DNA of 64,000 bases, from NCBI GenBank assembly GCA_031400715.1, contig JANNQK010000249.1, forward strand, positions 1-64,000, read 5' to 3'. Under the pieces are notes generated by a model. That model worked only from the letters and a program-made list of their open reading frames with translations. It had not been told where the DNA came from and did no database searches. Every line of letters starts with the position of its first letter. Position 1 is the first letter of the stretch. This stretch comes from VFMC01 sp031400715. GTDB lineage: Bacteria; Actinomycetota; Acidimicrobiia; Acidimicrobiales; Ilumatobacteraceae. Both the position numbers and the translations under genes were made by a program. Positions 1 through 8,622 of this stretch are shown here, one piece after another.

Positions 1-278
1 ATCACCTTGATCTCGCCTCGGTATGCAGCGTCGATCAGGCCCGGCGCATTCGCCACGCTGACGCCGTGCTTCAGGGCGAGCCCGCTCCGAGGAAGCACGA
101 AGCCGGCCCAACCGGCGGGGATCGCAAGAGCAACGCCGGTGGCCACCAGTGCCCGACCTCCTCCGGCCGGCACCAGGCTGTCCTCACGAGCGCGCAGGTC
201 GAGGCCTGCATCGCCCGGATGGGCATAGCCGGGGAGCGGGAGGTCCGGGTCGAGCTGGACGATCGGCAGAGACAACAT
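1..278 (-). CDS. dut: dUTP diphosphatase (dUTPase), C-terminus cut by the window edge
   Basis: Hydrolyses dUTP to dUMP and pyrophosphate, which keeps uracil out of DNA and supplies dUMP for thymidylate synthesis. The reverse strand is open from an ATG at 278 to base 1, giving 92 residues. The start MLSLPIVQLDPDLPLPGYAH leads into the trimeric dUTPase motif I (GDAGLDLRA, about residues 22-30), and motif II (PRSGLALKHG) and the start of motif III (NAPGLIDAAYRGE) follow in family order and spacing. The last third, with motifs IV and V, lies outside the window. The gene is divergent from selA, whose likely start is only 27 bases away. The identification rests on motif content; only completeness is unknown. 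Confidence 0.93.
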   Translation of the reverse strand, partial: MLSLPIVQLDPDLPLPGYAHPGDAGLDLRAREDSLVPAGGGRALVATGVALAIPAGWAGFVLPRSGLALKHGVSVANAPGLIDAAYRGEIKV

Positions 279-305
279 CGCCCTGGGAGCCTACGCTCCG
301 AGGCG

Positions 306-1709
306 ATGCCGCCGTCTTCGACGCCCCCCTCCCCTTCGGCAGCTTCTGCAGCGGCCACTCCTGCCGGGGCTTCGTCTCGGGCCTCCACGGGTCCGAACCC
401 AGCGCGGGTCGATCGTCCTCCGAGCGTCGACGCGCTCGCGCGCTCGCTGGTCGGCACGGGTCTCCCGCATGCGATCTGCGTCGACATCGCGCGGGAAGCG
501 ATCGCCGCAGGCGATGTCGGCGGTGCCGCAGATCGAGCCCGGAGCTTCCGCCGCACCCTGTTGACACCGGTGGTCAACGCGACGGGCGTGTTGCTGCACA
601 CGAACCTCGGGCGCGCCCCGGTTGCGTTCTCTCAACCAGCTCGGGCCGTGAACGTGGAGTTCGACCTGGCGACGGGCGAGCGCGGATCTCGCCAACGGGC
701 CGTCGGCCAGCTGTACGCCCGACTGTGCGGCGCCGAGGCGGCGATGATCGTCAACAACAACGCGGCCGCGGTGCTGCTGGCCACGGCGGCCCTCGCTCAC
801 GGTCGACAGGTCCTGGTCAGTCGTGGCGAGAGCGTCGAGATCGGTGGCAGTTTCCGCGTGCCGGAGGTGATCGAGCAGTCCGGTGCGTTCCTCGTCGATG
901 TCGGCACCACCAACCGCACCCGCCTCGCCGACTACCGACGGGCGCTGAGCCGCAAGAACGCAGACGTGGCCGTCGTGCTGAAGATCCACCCGAGCAACTA
1001 CCGGGTGGAGGGTTTCGTGGAGGAGACCACGGTCGCCCAGCTCGCCACCCTCGACGTCCCCGTCGTCGCCGACATCGGCAGCGGACTCATCGACGCGACA
1101 TGTCCGTGGCTGCACGGGCCACCGCCGGCCTGGCTCGCCGGCGAACCGGCGGCAGTGCAGACGCTGGCGGATGGTGCATCGCTCGTCACGTTCAGCACCG
1201 ACAAGCTGCTCGGCGGCCCGCAGGCCGGCATCATCGCCGGATCCGCCGACCTGGTGGCTGCCTGTGGTCGTCACCCCCTGGCCCGGGCGCTGCGTCCGGG
1301 CGGGCTCACGCTCGCCGCCCTCCAGGCGACCGCGCTGTCGTATCTCCACAGACGTGCCGCAGACGACGTGCCGTTCTGGCGCATGGTGGCCACACCTGTC
1401 TCCGCTCTGCGAGCAAGGGCAGAGTCGCTCGAGGCACGCATCGATGGCGCGACGGCGTTGTCACTCGAGGCTCTACCCGGCGCCGGTTCGGCGCCGGGCG
1501 CCACCATGGCGTCGTACGGCATCCAACTCCGCGGTGACCAGTCAGCACGGTTGCGCGCCGCCGAGCCGCCGATCGTGGCCCGCGCCCGCGACGGTCGCAC
1601 CTTCCTCGATCTGCGGACGGTCGACCCCGCTGACGACGACCATCTGGTCGCGGCGATCGGCGGCGCCGACTCGGCGAGCTCGGTCGGCGCTCCGACCGCG
1701 GCGGGCTGA
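306..1709 (+). CDS. selA: L-seryl-tRNA(Sec) selenium transferase (selenocysteine synthase)
   Basis: PLP enzyme that converts seryl-tRNA(Sec) to selenocysteyl-tRNA(Sec) using selenophosphate. With the ATG at 306 it has 467 residues, close to the 463 of E. coli SelA. Recognisable blocks are NATGVLLHTNLGRAP, the IVNNNAAAVLLA segment, SRGESVEIGGSFR, VGTTNRTR and the PLP-lysine block TFSTDKLLGGPQAG (lysine near residue 300). About 40 Pro/Ser/Ala-rich residues precede the conserved helical N-terminus. The frame is open upstream to base 66, but that would overlap dut. No good Shine-Dalgarno (SD) sequence stands before 306 (GAGG is only 2 nt away), so the exact start is less certain than the function. 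selB follows after 10 nt. Confidence 0.93.
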   Translation: MPPSSTPPSPSAASAAATPAGASSRASTGPNPARVDRPPSVDALARSLVGTGLPHAICVDIAREAIAAGDVGGAADRARSFRRTLLTPVVNATGVLLHTNLGRAPVAFSQPARAVNVEFDLATGERGSRQRAVGQLYARLCGAEAAMIVNNNAAAVLLATAALAHGRQVLVSRGESVEIGGSFRVPEVIEQSGAFLVDVGTTNRTRLADYRRALSRKNADVAVVLKIHPSNYRVEGFVEETTVAQLATLDVPVVADIGSGLIDATCPWLHGPPPAWLAGEPAAVQTLADGASLVTFSTDKLLGGPQAGIIAGSADLVAACGRHPLARALRPGGLTLAALQATALSYLHRRAADDVPFWRMVATPVSALRARAESLEARIDGATALSLEALPGAGSAPGATMASYGIQLRGDQSARLRAAEPPIVARARDGRTFLDLRTVDPADDDHLVAAIGGADSASSVGAPTAAG

Positions 1710-1719
1710 GGCGATCGTC

Positions 1720-3435
1720 GTGCGCGTCATCGCCACGGCGGGCCATGTGGACCATGGAAAGTCGTCGCTCGTGCTCGCCCTCACCGGCACCGACCCCGAC
1801 CGATTCGCCGAGGAGAAGCAGCGTGGGCTGACGATCGACCTCGGCTTCGCTCACACGACACTGCCCGATGGCACTGCGCTGAGCTTCGTCGACGTGCCCG
1901 GCCATGTTCGCTTCGTGCGCAACATGCTCGCCGGCGTCGGCGGCGTCGACGCATGCATGTTCGTGGTCGCGGCGACCGAGGGATGGAAGCCGCAGAGCGA
2001 GGAGCATCTCCGCATCCTCCAGCTCCTGGGTCAGACCTCGGGCCTGGTGGTGCTCACCAAGCGCGACCTGGTGGACGACGAGTGGCTGGAACTGCAAGCG
2101 CTCGACGTGATCGACCATCTGGCCGGAACGTTCCTCGCCGACGCTCCGATCGTGCCCGTCAGCGCCACGACCGGCGAGGGTCTCGATCACCTCCGCACCG
2201 AGCTCTCGGCGCTGGTTGCCCGCACCGCACCGGCGGCCGACCGCGACCGGCCACGGCTGTGGGTCGACCGCAGCTTCGCGGCCCGAGGCAGCGGCACGGT
2301 CGTCACCGGCACGCTCACCGGAGGCACCCTGAGCGTCGATCAACGCGTCGACATCGTGCCCGGCCGACGCGATGCTCGCGTGCGATCGCTCCAGCGACAT
2401 GGTCGGACCGAGACCTCGATCGGGCCGGGCAACCGGGTGGCGGTCAACCTGTCGGGCATCGAACATCAGCAGATCGAGCGAGGAGACGCCCTGGTGGTCG
2501 CCTCACAGTGGCGGCCGAGTCGACGCTTCGATGCGACCCTCGAAGTGCTCGAGGCGCTCGACCACGACGTGTCGCGGCGCGGTGCCTACGTGGCCTACAT
2601 CGGTTCGGGCGAGTGGCCCGTAAAGCTGCGCATCCTCGGTCCCGCAGCGATCATGCCGGGCGACCGCGGCCTGGTGAGGCTGCACCTGGCGGGCGCGCTA
2701 CCGCTGGTGCGCGGCGATCGGTACGTCCTGCGCGAGTCGGGTCGCAACGAGACCGTCGGAGGCGGCGAGGTCCTCGATGTCGCTCCGGTGCTGCCGGCCT
2801 CGAAGGCCCACCCTGACGGCACGGTCGACTCGGTCGTCGCCGAGCGCGGCTGGGTTGGCGTCGATGACCTCGAGGCGTGGACCGGCGAGCGGGTCACGGC
2901 CACGCTCGATCGTTGGATCATCGCTCCTGCCGCGCTCGCCGCACTGGACGCATCACTGCACGAGCGAGTTGCCGTAGCCGGCTCTCTCGGCCTCGACGTC
3001 GCCACGCTCGACGAGCGCGAGCGGGCGGTGCTCGCCACCTTCACCGATGTGCGGGTCGACGGCGGACGAGCCGTGCCCACTGATGCCAAGGATGAGTTCA
3101 CCGATCATCCCGTGCTGGCCGAGGTGCGAGCCGGGGGGACATCACCGGCCGAGCCCACCTCGGTCGACCGGGCGACGCTCCGCGAGCTCCTCCGCCGCGG
3201 GCTCCTCGTCGAGCGCGACGGCATCGTGTTCCACCCCGACGCGATCGACACTGCCGCTCGGGTCGCCGCCCAGCTCCTCGTCGCCAACCCCGACGGGATC
3301 ACGATGTCGCAGCTGCGCGAGGAACTCGGCGTGAGCCGCAAGTACGCGCTCCCGCTCGCCAACGAACTCGACGCCCGCGGCATCACCCGTCGGCGCGGCG
3401 ACCTGCGGATCGGCGGTCCTCGACTGCCCGGCTGA
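1720..3435 (+). CDS. selB: Selenocysteine-specific translation elongation factor SelB
   Basis: GTPase that delivers Sec-tRNA(Sec) to UGA codons at a SECIS hairpin. The GTG at 1720 is preceded by GAGG with 8 nt spacing and gives 571 residues starting VRVIATAGHVDHGKSS. The G1 loop GHVDHGKS, the TIDLGFAH block and DVPGHVRFVRNM are at the N-terminus, followed by the NKxD-like TKRDL, two EF-Tu-like beta barrels and a C-terminal winged-helix region (about residues 390-571) that in this family reads the SECIS RNA. It forms a two-gene unit with selA, 10 nt apart. No selC, selD or recognisable selenoprotein gene is in the window, so these must lie elsewhere. The 3' end overlaps the convergent hydrolase gene by 53 bp. 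Confidence 0.95.
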   Translation: MRVIATAGHVDHGKSSLVLALTGTDPDRFAEEKQRGLTIDLGFAHTTLPDGTALSFVDVPGHVRFVRNMLAGVGGVDACMFVVAATEGWKPQSEEHLRILQLLGQTSGLVVLTKRDLVDDEWLELQALDVIDHLAGTFLADAPIVPVSATTGEGLDHLRTELSALVARTAPAADRDRPRLWVDRSFAARGSGTVVTGTLTGGTLSVDQRVDIVPGRRDARVRSLQRHGRTETSIGPGNRVAVNLSGIEHQQIERGDALVVASQWRPSRRFDATLEVLEALDHDVSRRGAYVAYIGSGEWPVKLRILGPAAIMPGDRGLVRLHLAGALPLVRGDRYVLRESGRNETVGGGEVLDVAPVLPASKAHPDGTVDSVVAERGWVGVDDLEAWTGERVTATLDRWIIAPAALAALDASLHERVAVAGSLGLDVATLDERERAVLATFTDVRVDGGRAVPTDAKDEFTDHPVLAEVRAGGTSPAEPTSVDRATLRELLRRGLLVERDGIVFHPDAIDTAARVAAQLLVANPDGITMSQLREELGVSRKYALPLANELDARGITRRRGDLRIGGPRLPG

Positions 3436-4330
3436 GCGACTGCACCCTGCGAATGCCGCGGCGACGATCGGTCGGTGCGCCGGCTTCGAGGGCGCGAGCA
3501 GCTTTGGCGATGGTCATGTCGTTGGTGATCACCTCGCCGAACTGATCAGGATCGGCGAGCAGCCAGCTGTGGCTGCCATCGACGACGGTGCCGGCGACGC
3601 CGCTGGCGACGCACAGCGCCTCGAACGACTCCCGCGGGATCACGCCGTCACGGCTGGCCCAGATGATCGTGATCGGCTTGCCCTGGTCACGGAGCGTTTC
3701 GAGCTCGGCCCGCAGGTCGGCGCGGCGGGCCAGGTTGGCGACCTTCAACAGGGCGCGCGGGTGGCGGACCAGATTGGGGATCAGGTCCTCGGCGATCACC
3801 GGCAGGACGCGAGTCGCCTGCCGGATCGGCCAGACATCGGCGGGAAAGTGCACACCCCAATCCCACAGGGGGCGCTCGCTGATCGAGCGAAGAGCGTTGC
3901 CCTTCCGCCACGACGAGCCGCCGATGGAGTTGACCAACACCGTCGAACGGGTGCGCTCGGGGTGGTCGTGAGCGAATCGGATCGCCACACCACCTCCGAA
4001 GGAGTGACCCACGACAACGACGGGCTCGTCGATCTCGAGTGCGTCCAACAGACCGGCCACCCAGCGGGCGTACCCGCCCAGCGAGAACGACGCGTCGGGG
4101 AGCGCCGCTGTGTCGCCAAAGCCCGGCAACGACGGGGCGATCACCCGCACGCCCTCGGCGGCGATCCGCTCGACGACATCGCGGTAGGTGTGCTGCCCGA
4201 GCGCCCACCCGTGCAACAACACGACCGGCAGGCCCTTGCCTGCCGTGCTGTACGCGGCGGGTCGCCCCTGCACCCACGTGCGCTTGTCGACGGCGACCAC
4301 GAGTGGCGCTGGTGACCCCTCACTCACCAT
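3383..4330 (-). CDS. Alpha/beta-fold hydrolase
   Basis: A 315-residue alpha/beta hydrolase of unknown substrate. The N-terminal part has the oxyanion strand VVLLHGWALG, then the nucleophile elbow GHSFGG, a later acidic residue in SRDG and the terminal catalytic histidine in DGSHSW, in normal family order. There is no signal peptide, so it is probably cytoplasmic. The ATG at 4330 is preceded by GGAG with good spacing; a GTG at 4345 in the same frame would add five residues. The C-terminus (about the last 18 codons) overlaps the end of selB on the other strand. Epoxide hydrolase, haloperoxidase or simple esterase functions are all possible. The fold is clear but the reaction is not. Confidence 0.85.
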   Translation of the reverse strand: MVSEGSPAPLVVAVDKRTWVQGRPAAYSTAGKGLPVVLLHGWALGQHTYRDVVERIAAEGVRVIAPSLPGFGDTAALPDASFSLGGYARWVAGLLDALEIDEPVVVVGHSFGGGVAIRFAHDHPERTRSTVLVNSIGGSSWRKGNALRSISERPLWDWGVHFPADVWPIRQATRVLPVIAEDLIPNLVRHPRALLKVANLARRADLRAELETLRDQGKPITIIWASRDGVIPRESFEALCVASGVAGTVVDGSHSWLLADPDQFGEVITNDMTIAKAARALEAGAPTDRRRGIRRVQSLSRAVEDRRSAGRRADG

Positions 4331-4415
4331 CGACCGGCTCCACACAGGGCCCGTCGGGGCGGACCGAGCGCTCGATCTGCAGGTTGCGCAGGACAGGCGG
4401 GATCACAGGGGTCAT
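4320..4415 (-). CDS. Possible 31-residue peptide upstream of the hydrolase
   Basis: A short ORF starting ATG at 4415 (MTPVIPPVLRNLQIERSV...) fills most of the gap between the NfeD-like gene and the hydrolase and ends at a TGA just inside the hydrolase start (4328-4330). The overlap would allow translational coupling. There is no domain, transmembrane segment or signal peptide. It may be chance, because random short ORFs are common in GC-rich DNA. It is listed only because it explains the spacer. Confidence 0.2.
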   Translation of the reverse strand: MTPVIPPVLRNLQIERSVRPDGPCVEPVDGE

Positions 4416-4454
4416 GGATGCCACGCGACCAGCTCACTCCAGAACGCAAACGGC

Positions 4455-5891
4455 CTACGAGTCGGACGAGACGATTCCAGGAGCCGTCCGATCGTCGGCG
4501 CGACCAGGGGTCGAGCTTCGCTCGCGGTAGTCGCGGGCACCTCCGGTCTCGGGCTCGACCTCCAACGTCACGCCGTCGATCGCGACCACGCGCACCGCCG
4601 CACCCGCTTCGACCGGCGTCGCCCGGTTGGTACGCGCCCGCCAACGAGCATTGGCCACCGATACGACCCCCTCCGGCGAGATGGCTCCGACGGCGGTACC
4701 CGCCTGCCCGATCATCCATTCGCGGCCGATCGTCGGCGTGGCGAAGCGTGTGCGAGTCATCGACGGCATGCCGACGATGAACGTCAGCATCGTGCCCCCG
4801 ATGCCGACCAGCATCGTCAGCCATCCGACGCCCATGCTCGTCCCCGGCAGCGGCTCGTACAGCACCAGGCTGCCGATCGCGACGAGCACCACGCCGACAC
4901 CGGTCCACAGGCGTGGAATGCCGACCTGCACATCGACCGAAAAGGCGGCGAACGCGAGCACCAACAGTGCGACTGCCCATCCCCGAGACGGCAGCTCGGC
5001 CAGACCGAAGCACCCCAGGAACGCACAGACCGCGCCCACCACTCCGGCGATGCCGACACCCGCGGTGAAGAACTCGAACACCAAGAGGCTGAGTCCGATG
5101 ATCAACATCAGATACGCCACCGGCGGACTGGCCACGGTGTGCATCAGCTGATCGACCAGTCCGAGCTTGGCGAACCGAACGAGCGTCGCCTGCAACTCGG
5201 CTCCACCCTCGTCGTTGACCCCCTCGCTCACGGTGTCGAGCTCGACGCCGTCAGCGGTGACACCATCCATGGCGGCGACCATGTTCCGAATCGTCGGCAC
5301 TCCGACGTCGGGCGTGTCGAGTCGGAGCGCGCCGAGGGTTCGAGCATCCTGGAACGACAACGAGCCCGACCTCAGCCGGTCGGCGGCCGCACCGAAGTCG
5401 ACCTGTCGTCCATCGAGCCCGACCAAGCGACCGGTGTGTCCGATGCGGCTGCCGCTCACCATCGCGGTCACGTCGGCGACACCCATGAGCTGGGCGGGCA
5501 TACCGTACAGACGGGCGCTGCCCGATGGGCCGACCCAGATGCCGATCGGAACCGCCGAGTCGGCGACGCGTTGGATCAACCCGATCATCTCCGCTGGCGA
5601 GGCGATCGCTCCTCCGGAGTTCACCTGCAGGATGAGGGCCTGCGATCCGTCGGCGGTCGCGCGCTCGATGGCGTCATCGATGGCCTCGATCACGACGCCG
5701 TCGAAGAGCCCGGTCACCTGAAGGACGTCGATCGGCGCAAGCGAGCCGGCGGTCCCGGCGGTCCCGGAATCGGTCTCGGGTGCGAGGGTCACGCTCGTCT
5801 CGGTGCTCGATCCGGCGACTGCTGCACCGGAGGCCAGACCGACAGCCGCCAGGAGGGGGCCCCCGAGCAGGGCGATGACTAGTCTGCGCAC
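4455..5891 (-). CDS. NfeD-family membrane protein with ClpP-like serine protease domain
   Basis: A 478-residue membrane protein of the NfeD / membrane-bound ClpP-class protease family, which acts with SPFH/stomatin proteins in membrane quality control. It has a signal anchor (VRRLVIALLGGPLLAAVGLA), a ClpP-like domain (about residues 50-230) with the strand ALILQVNSGGAIASPAEM and the VGPSGSARLYG turn, four to five transmembrane helices (about 260-390) and a C-terminal OB-fold NfeD domain ending about residue 450. The usual lysine of the Ser/Lys dyad was not identified, so proteolytic activity is uncertain. The GTG start at 5891 is supported by GGAGG 5 nt upstream; that SD lies inside the first codons of the divergent ATPase gene. 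No stomatin partner is adjacent. Confidence 0.85.
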   Translation of the reverse strand: MRRLVIALLGGPLLAAVGLASGAAVAGSSTETSVTLAPETDSGTAGTAGSLAPIDVLQVTGLFDGVVIEAIDDAIERATADGSQALILQVNSGGAIASPAEMIGLIQRVADSAVPIGIWVGPSGSARLYGMPAQLMGVADVTAMVSGSRIGHTGRLVGLDGRQVDFGAAADRLRSGSLSFQDARTLGALRLDTPDVGVPTIRNMVAAMDGVTADGVELDTVSEGVNDEGGAELQATLVRFAKLGLVDQLMHTVASPPVAYLMLIIGLSLLVFEFFTAGVGIAGVVGAVCAFLGCFGLAELPSRGWAVALLVLAFAAFSVDVQVGIPRLWTGVGVVLVAIGSLVLYEPLPGTSMGVGWLTMLVGIGGTMLTFIVGMPSMTRTRFATPTIGREWMIGQAGTAVGAISPEGVVSVANARWRARTNRATPVEAGAAVRVVAIDGVTLEVEPETGGARDYRERSSTPGRADDRTAPGIVSSDS

Positions 5892-5893
5892 AA

Positions 5894-6772
5894 GTGCCTC
5901 CGAAGCGCCTGGTTCCACGAGAGTTCTTCAGCACCACCCGGTTGGTCATCGTGGCCGGCAAGGGTGGCGTCGGGAAGACCACGGTAACGGCAGTTCTTGC
6001 GCGTGCGGCAGCCGATGCCGGACTTCGTGTGGTGGCCGTCGACCTCGACGGCAAGCCCACGCTCGGCGAGCTGATCGGCGATCTGCCACACCTCTCACTG
6101 ACCGCCCCGGATGCCCTCGCGGAGTACCTCGAGACGCACGGCCTGAAGCGGGTGGCCAAGCGTCTGGCGGCCAGCGGCGTGATCGACGTGGTCTCCACCG
6201 CCGCACCGGGCATCGACGACATCGTGGTGCTCGGCAAGCTGAAGGCGATGGAGCGCAGCGGGGACCACGACGTGATCGTGGTCGATGGGCCGGCGGCCGG
6301 GCATGCGATCACGTTCCTGCTGTCGGCGCGCGGCCTCCTCGACACGGTGCGCGGAGGCCCGATCCGGACCCAGGCGCTCGACGTCCTGGACATGCTCTCC
6401 GACCCCGCGCGCTGCCAGGTGGTCCTCGTGACGTTGCCGGAGACCACACCGGTGAACGAGCTCGTCGAGACCGCCTATGCGTTGGAAGAACGTGTCGGGG
6501 TGCAGCTCGGGCCCGTGGTCGTGAACGGCGTCGACGGCTGGGGCGACGGCGACGATGACGACGGCCGCGACGACGGCGACCTCGAGGTCCCGGCCGGAAC
6601 CGATCCGGTGCTGGCAGCAGCGGCGAGGTTCCGCAACGGTCGGCGGGCGATGCAGCGCCGCGAGCTCGCCCGTCTGTCCGATGCTCTGGCCATCGAGCAG
6701 ATCCGCCTGCCATATGTGGTGACCGCCGGGCTCACCAGCGACGACGTCGCCCGCCTCGCCGCTGGTCTGTGA
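5894..6772 (+). CDS. ArsA/Get3-family ATPase, short paralogue
   Basis: A 292-residue P-loop ATPase with a deviant Walker A motif GKGGVGKTT near the N-terminus and switch motif VVDGPAAGHA around residue 131. It is followed at once by a second, longer ArsA-type gene. Paired short/long Get3-like ATPases are typical of Actinobacteria (compare Rv3679-Rv3680 of M. tuberculosis). In that lineage they are not linked to arsenite pumps, so membrane-protein handling or redox sensing is more likely than arsenic export. The segment DGWGDGDDDDGRDDGDLE (about residues 214-231) is strongly acidic and looks like an insertion. The GTG start at 5894 lies 2 nt from the divergent NfeD-like start and has no SD, so a leaderless mRNA is likely. 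Confidence 0.85.
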   Translation: MPPKRLVPREFFSTTRLVIVAGKGGVGKTTVTAVLARAAADAGLRVVAVDLDGKPTLGELIGDLPHLSLTAPDALAEYLETHGLKRVAKRLAASGVIDVVSTAAPGIDDIVVLGKLKAMERSGDHDVIVVDGPAAGHAITFLLSARGLLDTVRGGPIRTQALDVLDMLSDPARCQVVLVTLPETTPVNELVETAYALEERVGVQLGPVVVNGVDGWGDGDDDDGRDDGDLEVPAGTDPVLAAAARFRNGRRAMQRRELARLSDALAIEQIRLPYVVTAGLTSDDVARLAAGL

Positions 6773-7920
6773 TGGCACCGCCGTCGATCGCCGAGACCCT
6801 ACGAACCGCCGAGGTCGTCATCTGCTGCGGTTCGGGAGGCGTCGGCAAGACCACCACCGCCGCCGTGCTCGGCCTGCAACTGGCCGTCGACGGGCGGCGA
6901 GTCGTGGTCGTGACGATCGACCCCGCCAAACGCCTCGCCGACGCCCTCGGCATTCCTGGCGGTCTGGGAAACGACCCCGTCCGGTTGACCATCGACGATC
7001 CCGAGGAGGCCGACGATCCCGAGGAGGCCGACGATCCCGAGGAGGCCGACGGGGCCGAGGGGGCACGCGGCGAGCTGTGGGCCATGATGCTCGATACCGC
7101 GGCCACCTTCGACGGGCTCGTTCGTGCCAATGCGCCCAGCACCGCGCAGGCCGAACGAATCCTCGCCAATCGCTTCTACCGCAACATCGCCGGAGCACTG
7201 AGCGGCACACAGGAGTACATGGCAGCCGAACGCCTGCACGCGCTGCACGATGATCCTCGGTTCGACGTCGTGATCGTCGACACCCCGCCCACCCGACACG
7301 CGCTCGACTTCCTCGAAGCTCCCGGCACGCTCACCCGCTTCCTCGACCATCCCCTGTTCAAGCTGCTGATGCTGCCCACCCGACGGGGGCTCAAGGTGCT
7401 GAACGTGGCTGCGCAACCGATGCTGCGCACCATCGGCAAGGTGGTCGGCGGCGACGTGCTCGCCGATGCCATCGCGTTCTTCCAGGCCTTCGATGGGATG
7501 GAGACCGGGTTTCGCGAGCGGGCCGACGAGGTGATGACCCTGCTTCGCTCCGACGCGACCCGCTACGTGCTCGTGGCCGCGCCCAAGCGGGACACCATCG
7601 ATGAAGCCCGGTACTTCGCCGGTCGCCTCGCCCAGTCCCAGCTCGGTGTGTCGGTCCTGGTGGTGAACCGCTCGACGCCGACGTTCGGCAGACCCGCCGG
7701 CACCACGAAGCGCACACCTTCCAACGCCAGGCTGTGGGCCAACCACGACGAACTCGTGTCCATGGCGGCCGCCGAACGGGACCAGCTCGAGCCGCTGGTG
7801 AACGATGTGATGCCCGCGCCGGTGTGCTGGGTGCCGATGCTGCCCGGAGACGTTCACGACCTCTCGGCCCTGCACGAGATCCGCCGTCTGCTCTTCGGTC
7901 CGAGCACGACGAACGGGTAA
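6772..7920 (+). CDS. ArsA/Get3-family ATPase, long paralogue
   Basis: A 382-residue partner of the preceding ATPase. Its ATG overlaps the upstream TGA by one base (TGATG), so the two are translationally coupled. Walker A reads GSGGVGKTTT, with the ArsA signatures TIDPAKRLADALG and VDTPPTRHALDFLEAP. Most Get3-like proteins form homodimers; here a heterodimer of the two products is a reasonable inference. About residues 76-93 consist of a perfect three-fold DPEEAD repeat encoded by an 18-bp tandem repeat, placed after the IDPAKR segment. There are no transmembrane segments, so the protein is cytoplasmic. A receiver-domain gene follows 10 nt downstream. Confidence 0.87.
   Translation: MAPPSIAETLRTAEVVICCGSGGVGKTTTAAVLGLQLAVDGRRVVVVTIDPAKRLADALGIPGGLGNDPVRLTIDDPEEADDPEEADDPEEADGAEGARGELWAMMLDTAATFDGLVRANAPSTAQAERILANRFYRNIAGALSGTQEYMAAERLHALHDDPRFDVVIVDTPPTRHALDFLEAPGTLTRFLDHPLFKLLMLPTRRGLKVLNVAAQPMLRTIGKVVGGDVLADAIAFFQAFDGMETGFRERADEVMTLLRSDATRYVLVAAPKRDTIDEARYFAGRLAQSQLGVSVLVVNRSTPTFGRPAGTTKRTPSNARLWANHDELVSMAAAERDQLEPLVNDVMPAPVCWVPMLPGDVHDLSALHEIRRLLFGPSTTNG
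6997..7050 (+). repeat. 18-bp tandem repeat, three perfect copies, in frame in the long ArsA-type gene
   Basis: The unit gatcccgaggaggccgac occurs at 6997-7014, 7015-7032 and 7033-7050 and encodes DPEEAD three times. Perfect identity at DNA level implies recent expansion or strand slippage, and copy number may vary between strains. Confidence 0.95.
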
Positions 7921-7930
7921 CCTGCTGCGC

Positions 7931-8371
7931 GTGCACATCCTCGTGGCCACCGATGCCGATTTCGTCCTCGATGAGATCACCGCAGCCCTGTCCGGACCCG
8001 ACACCTCGTTCACCGTGTGTCGCAACGGTCGCGATGTCGTTCGCGTGGTGGCGCAACGCACGCCAGATCTGGCCATCCTCGATCTCCAGGTCGGCTCGAT
8101 GGGCGGCATGGCCGTGACGATGGCCCTTCGACTCGACGAGAGCTCTGGAGCCCTGCCCCACGTGCCGGTGCTGATGCTGCTCGACCGGCGCGCCGACGTG
8201 CACCTGGCCAAACGCAGTGCGGCCGACGCCTGGGTCATCAAGCCGCTCGACGCGCTCACCCTGCAGCTCGCCGTCGACCGAATCCTGAACCCGGCACCAC
8301 CGGATGCAGGCGCCGACGACTCCGACATCGCGCCGGATTCGGCGGAGGAAGAACCCGCTCCTGTCGGATAG
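7931..8371 (+). CDS. Stand-alone response-regulator receiver protein
   Basis: A 146-residue protein made of one CheY-like receiver domain (about residues 1-118) and an acidic, proline-rich tail. The strand MHILVATDADF carries the acidic patch, LAILDLQVG the predicted phosphoacceptor Asp (about residue 53), and VIKPLDA the conserved Lys-Pro. There is no output domain, so it would act by protein-protein contact. It starts at a GTG 10 nt after the ArsA-type pair and is probably in the same transcript. No histidine kinase is nearby. Confidence 0.8.
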   Translation: MHILVATDADFVLDEITAALSGPDTSFTVCRNGRDVVRVVAQRTPDLAILDLQVGSMGGMAVTMALRLDESSGALPHVPVLMLLDRRADVHLAKRSAADAWVIKPLDALTLQLAVDRILNPAPPDAGADDSDIAPDSAEEEPAPVG

Positions 8372-8389
8372 AGTCCGAAATCGCACCTA

Positions 8390-8464
8390 CGGGGTGTAGC
8401 GCAGCTTGGTTAGCGCGCCACGTTCGGGACGTGGAGGCCGGAAGTTCAAATCTTCTCACCCCGA
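8390..8464 (+). tRNA. tRNA-Pro (anticodon CGG)
   Basis: A 75-nt cloverleaf. The acceptor stem is cggggtg/caccccg with discriminator A at 8464. The anticodon stem ccacg/cgtgg encloses the loop ttcggga with anticodon CGG, which reads proline codon CCG. The T arm is ggaag-ttcaaat-cttct. CCA is not encoded. An intrinsic terminator follows within 10 nt. Confidence 0.95.
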
Positions 8465-8471
8465 CTCAGAA

Positions 8472-8524
8472 AGCCCCTGGTCACGGGACTGCACATGCAG
8501 CCGGACCAGGGGCTCTTGTCGTTT
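8472..8524 (+). terminator. Intrinsic terminator of the tRNA-Pro gene
   Basis: A perfect 11-bp stem (agcccctggtc at 8472-8482, gaccaggggct at 8504-8514) with a 21-nt loop is followed by cttgtcgtttt. The base composition and T-rich tail fit a Rho-independent terminator. Confidence 0.85.
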
Positions 8525-8622
8525 TCGACGATCTTGGGGAGCCATCCTGGGAGCCGACCTGGCCGGCTTCGGCCTGCACGAGGGAAACGCCACGGTCGGT
8601 GGCACCACTACGCTGCTCGGCG

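Noticed and set aside
66..305. N-terminal extension of selA upstream of the ATG at 306
   Set aside because: This stretch is the antisense of dut, whose motifs are clear on the minus strand; the extension has no SelA similarity.
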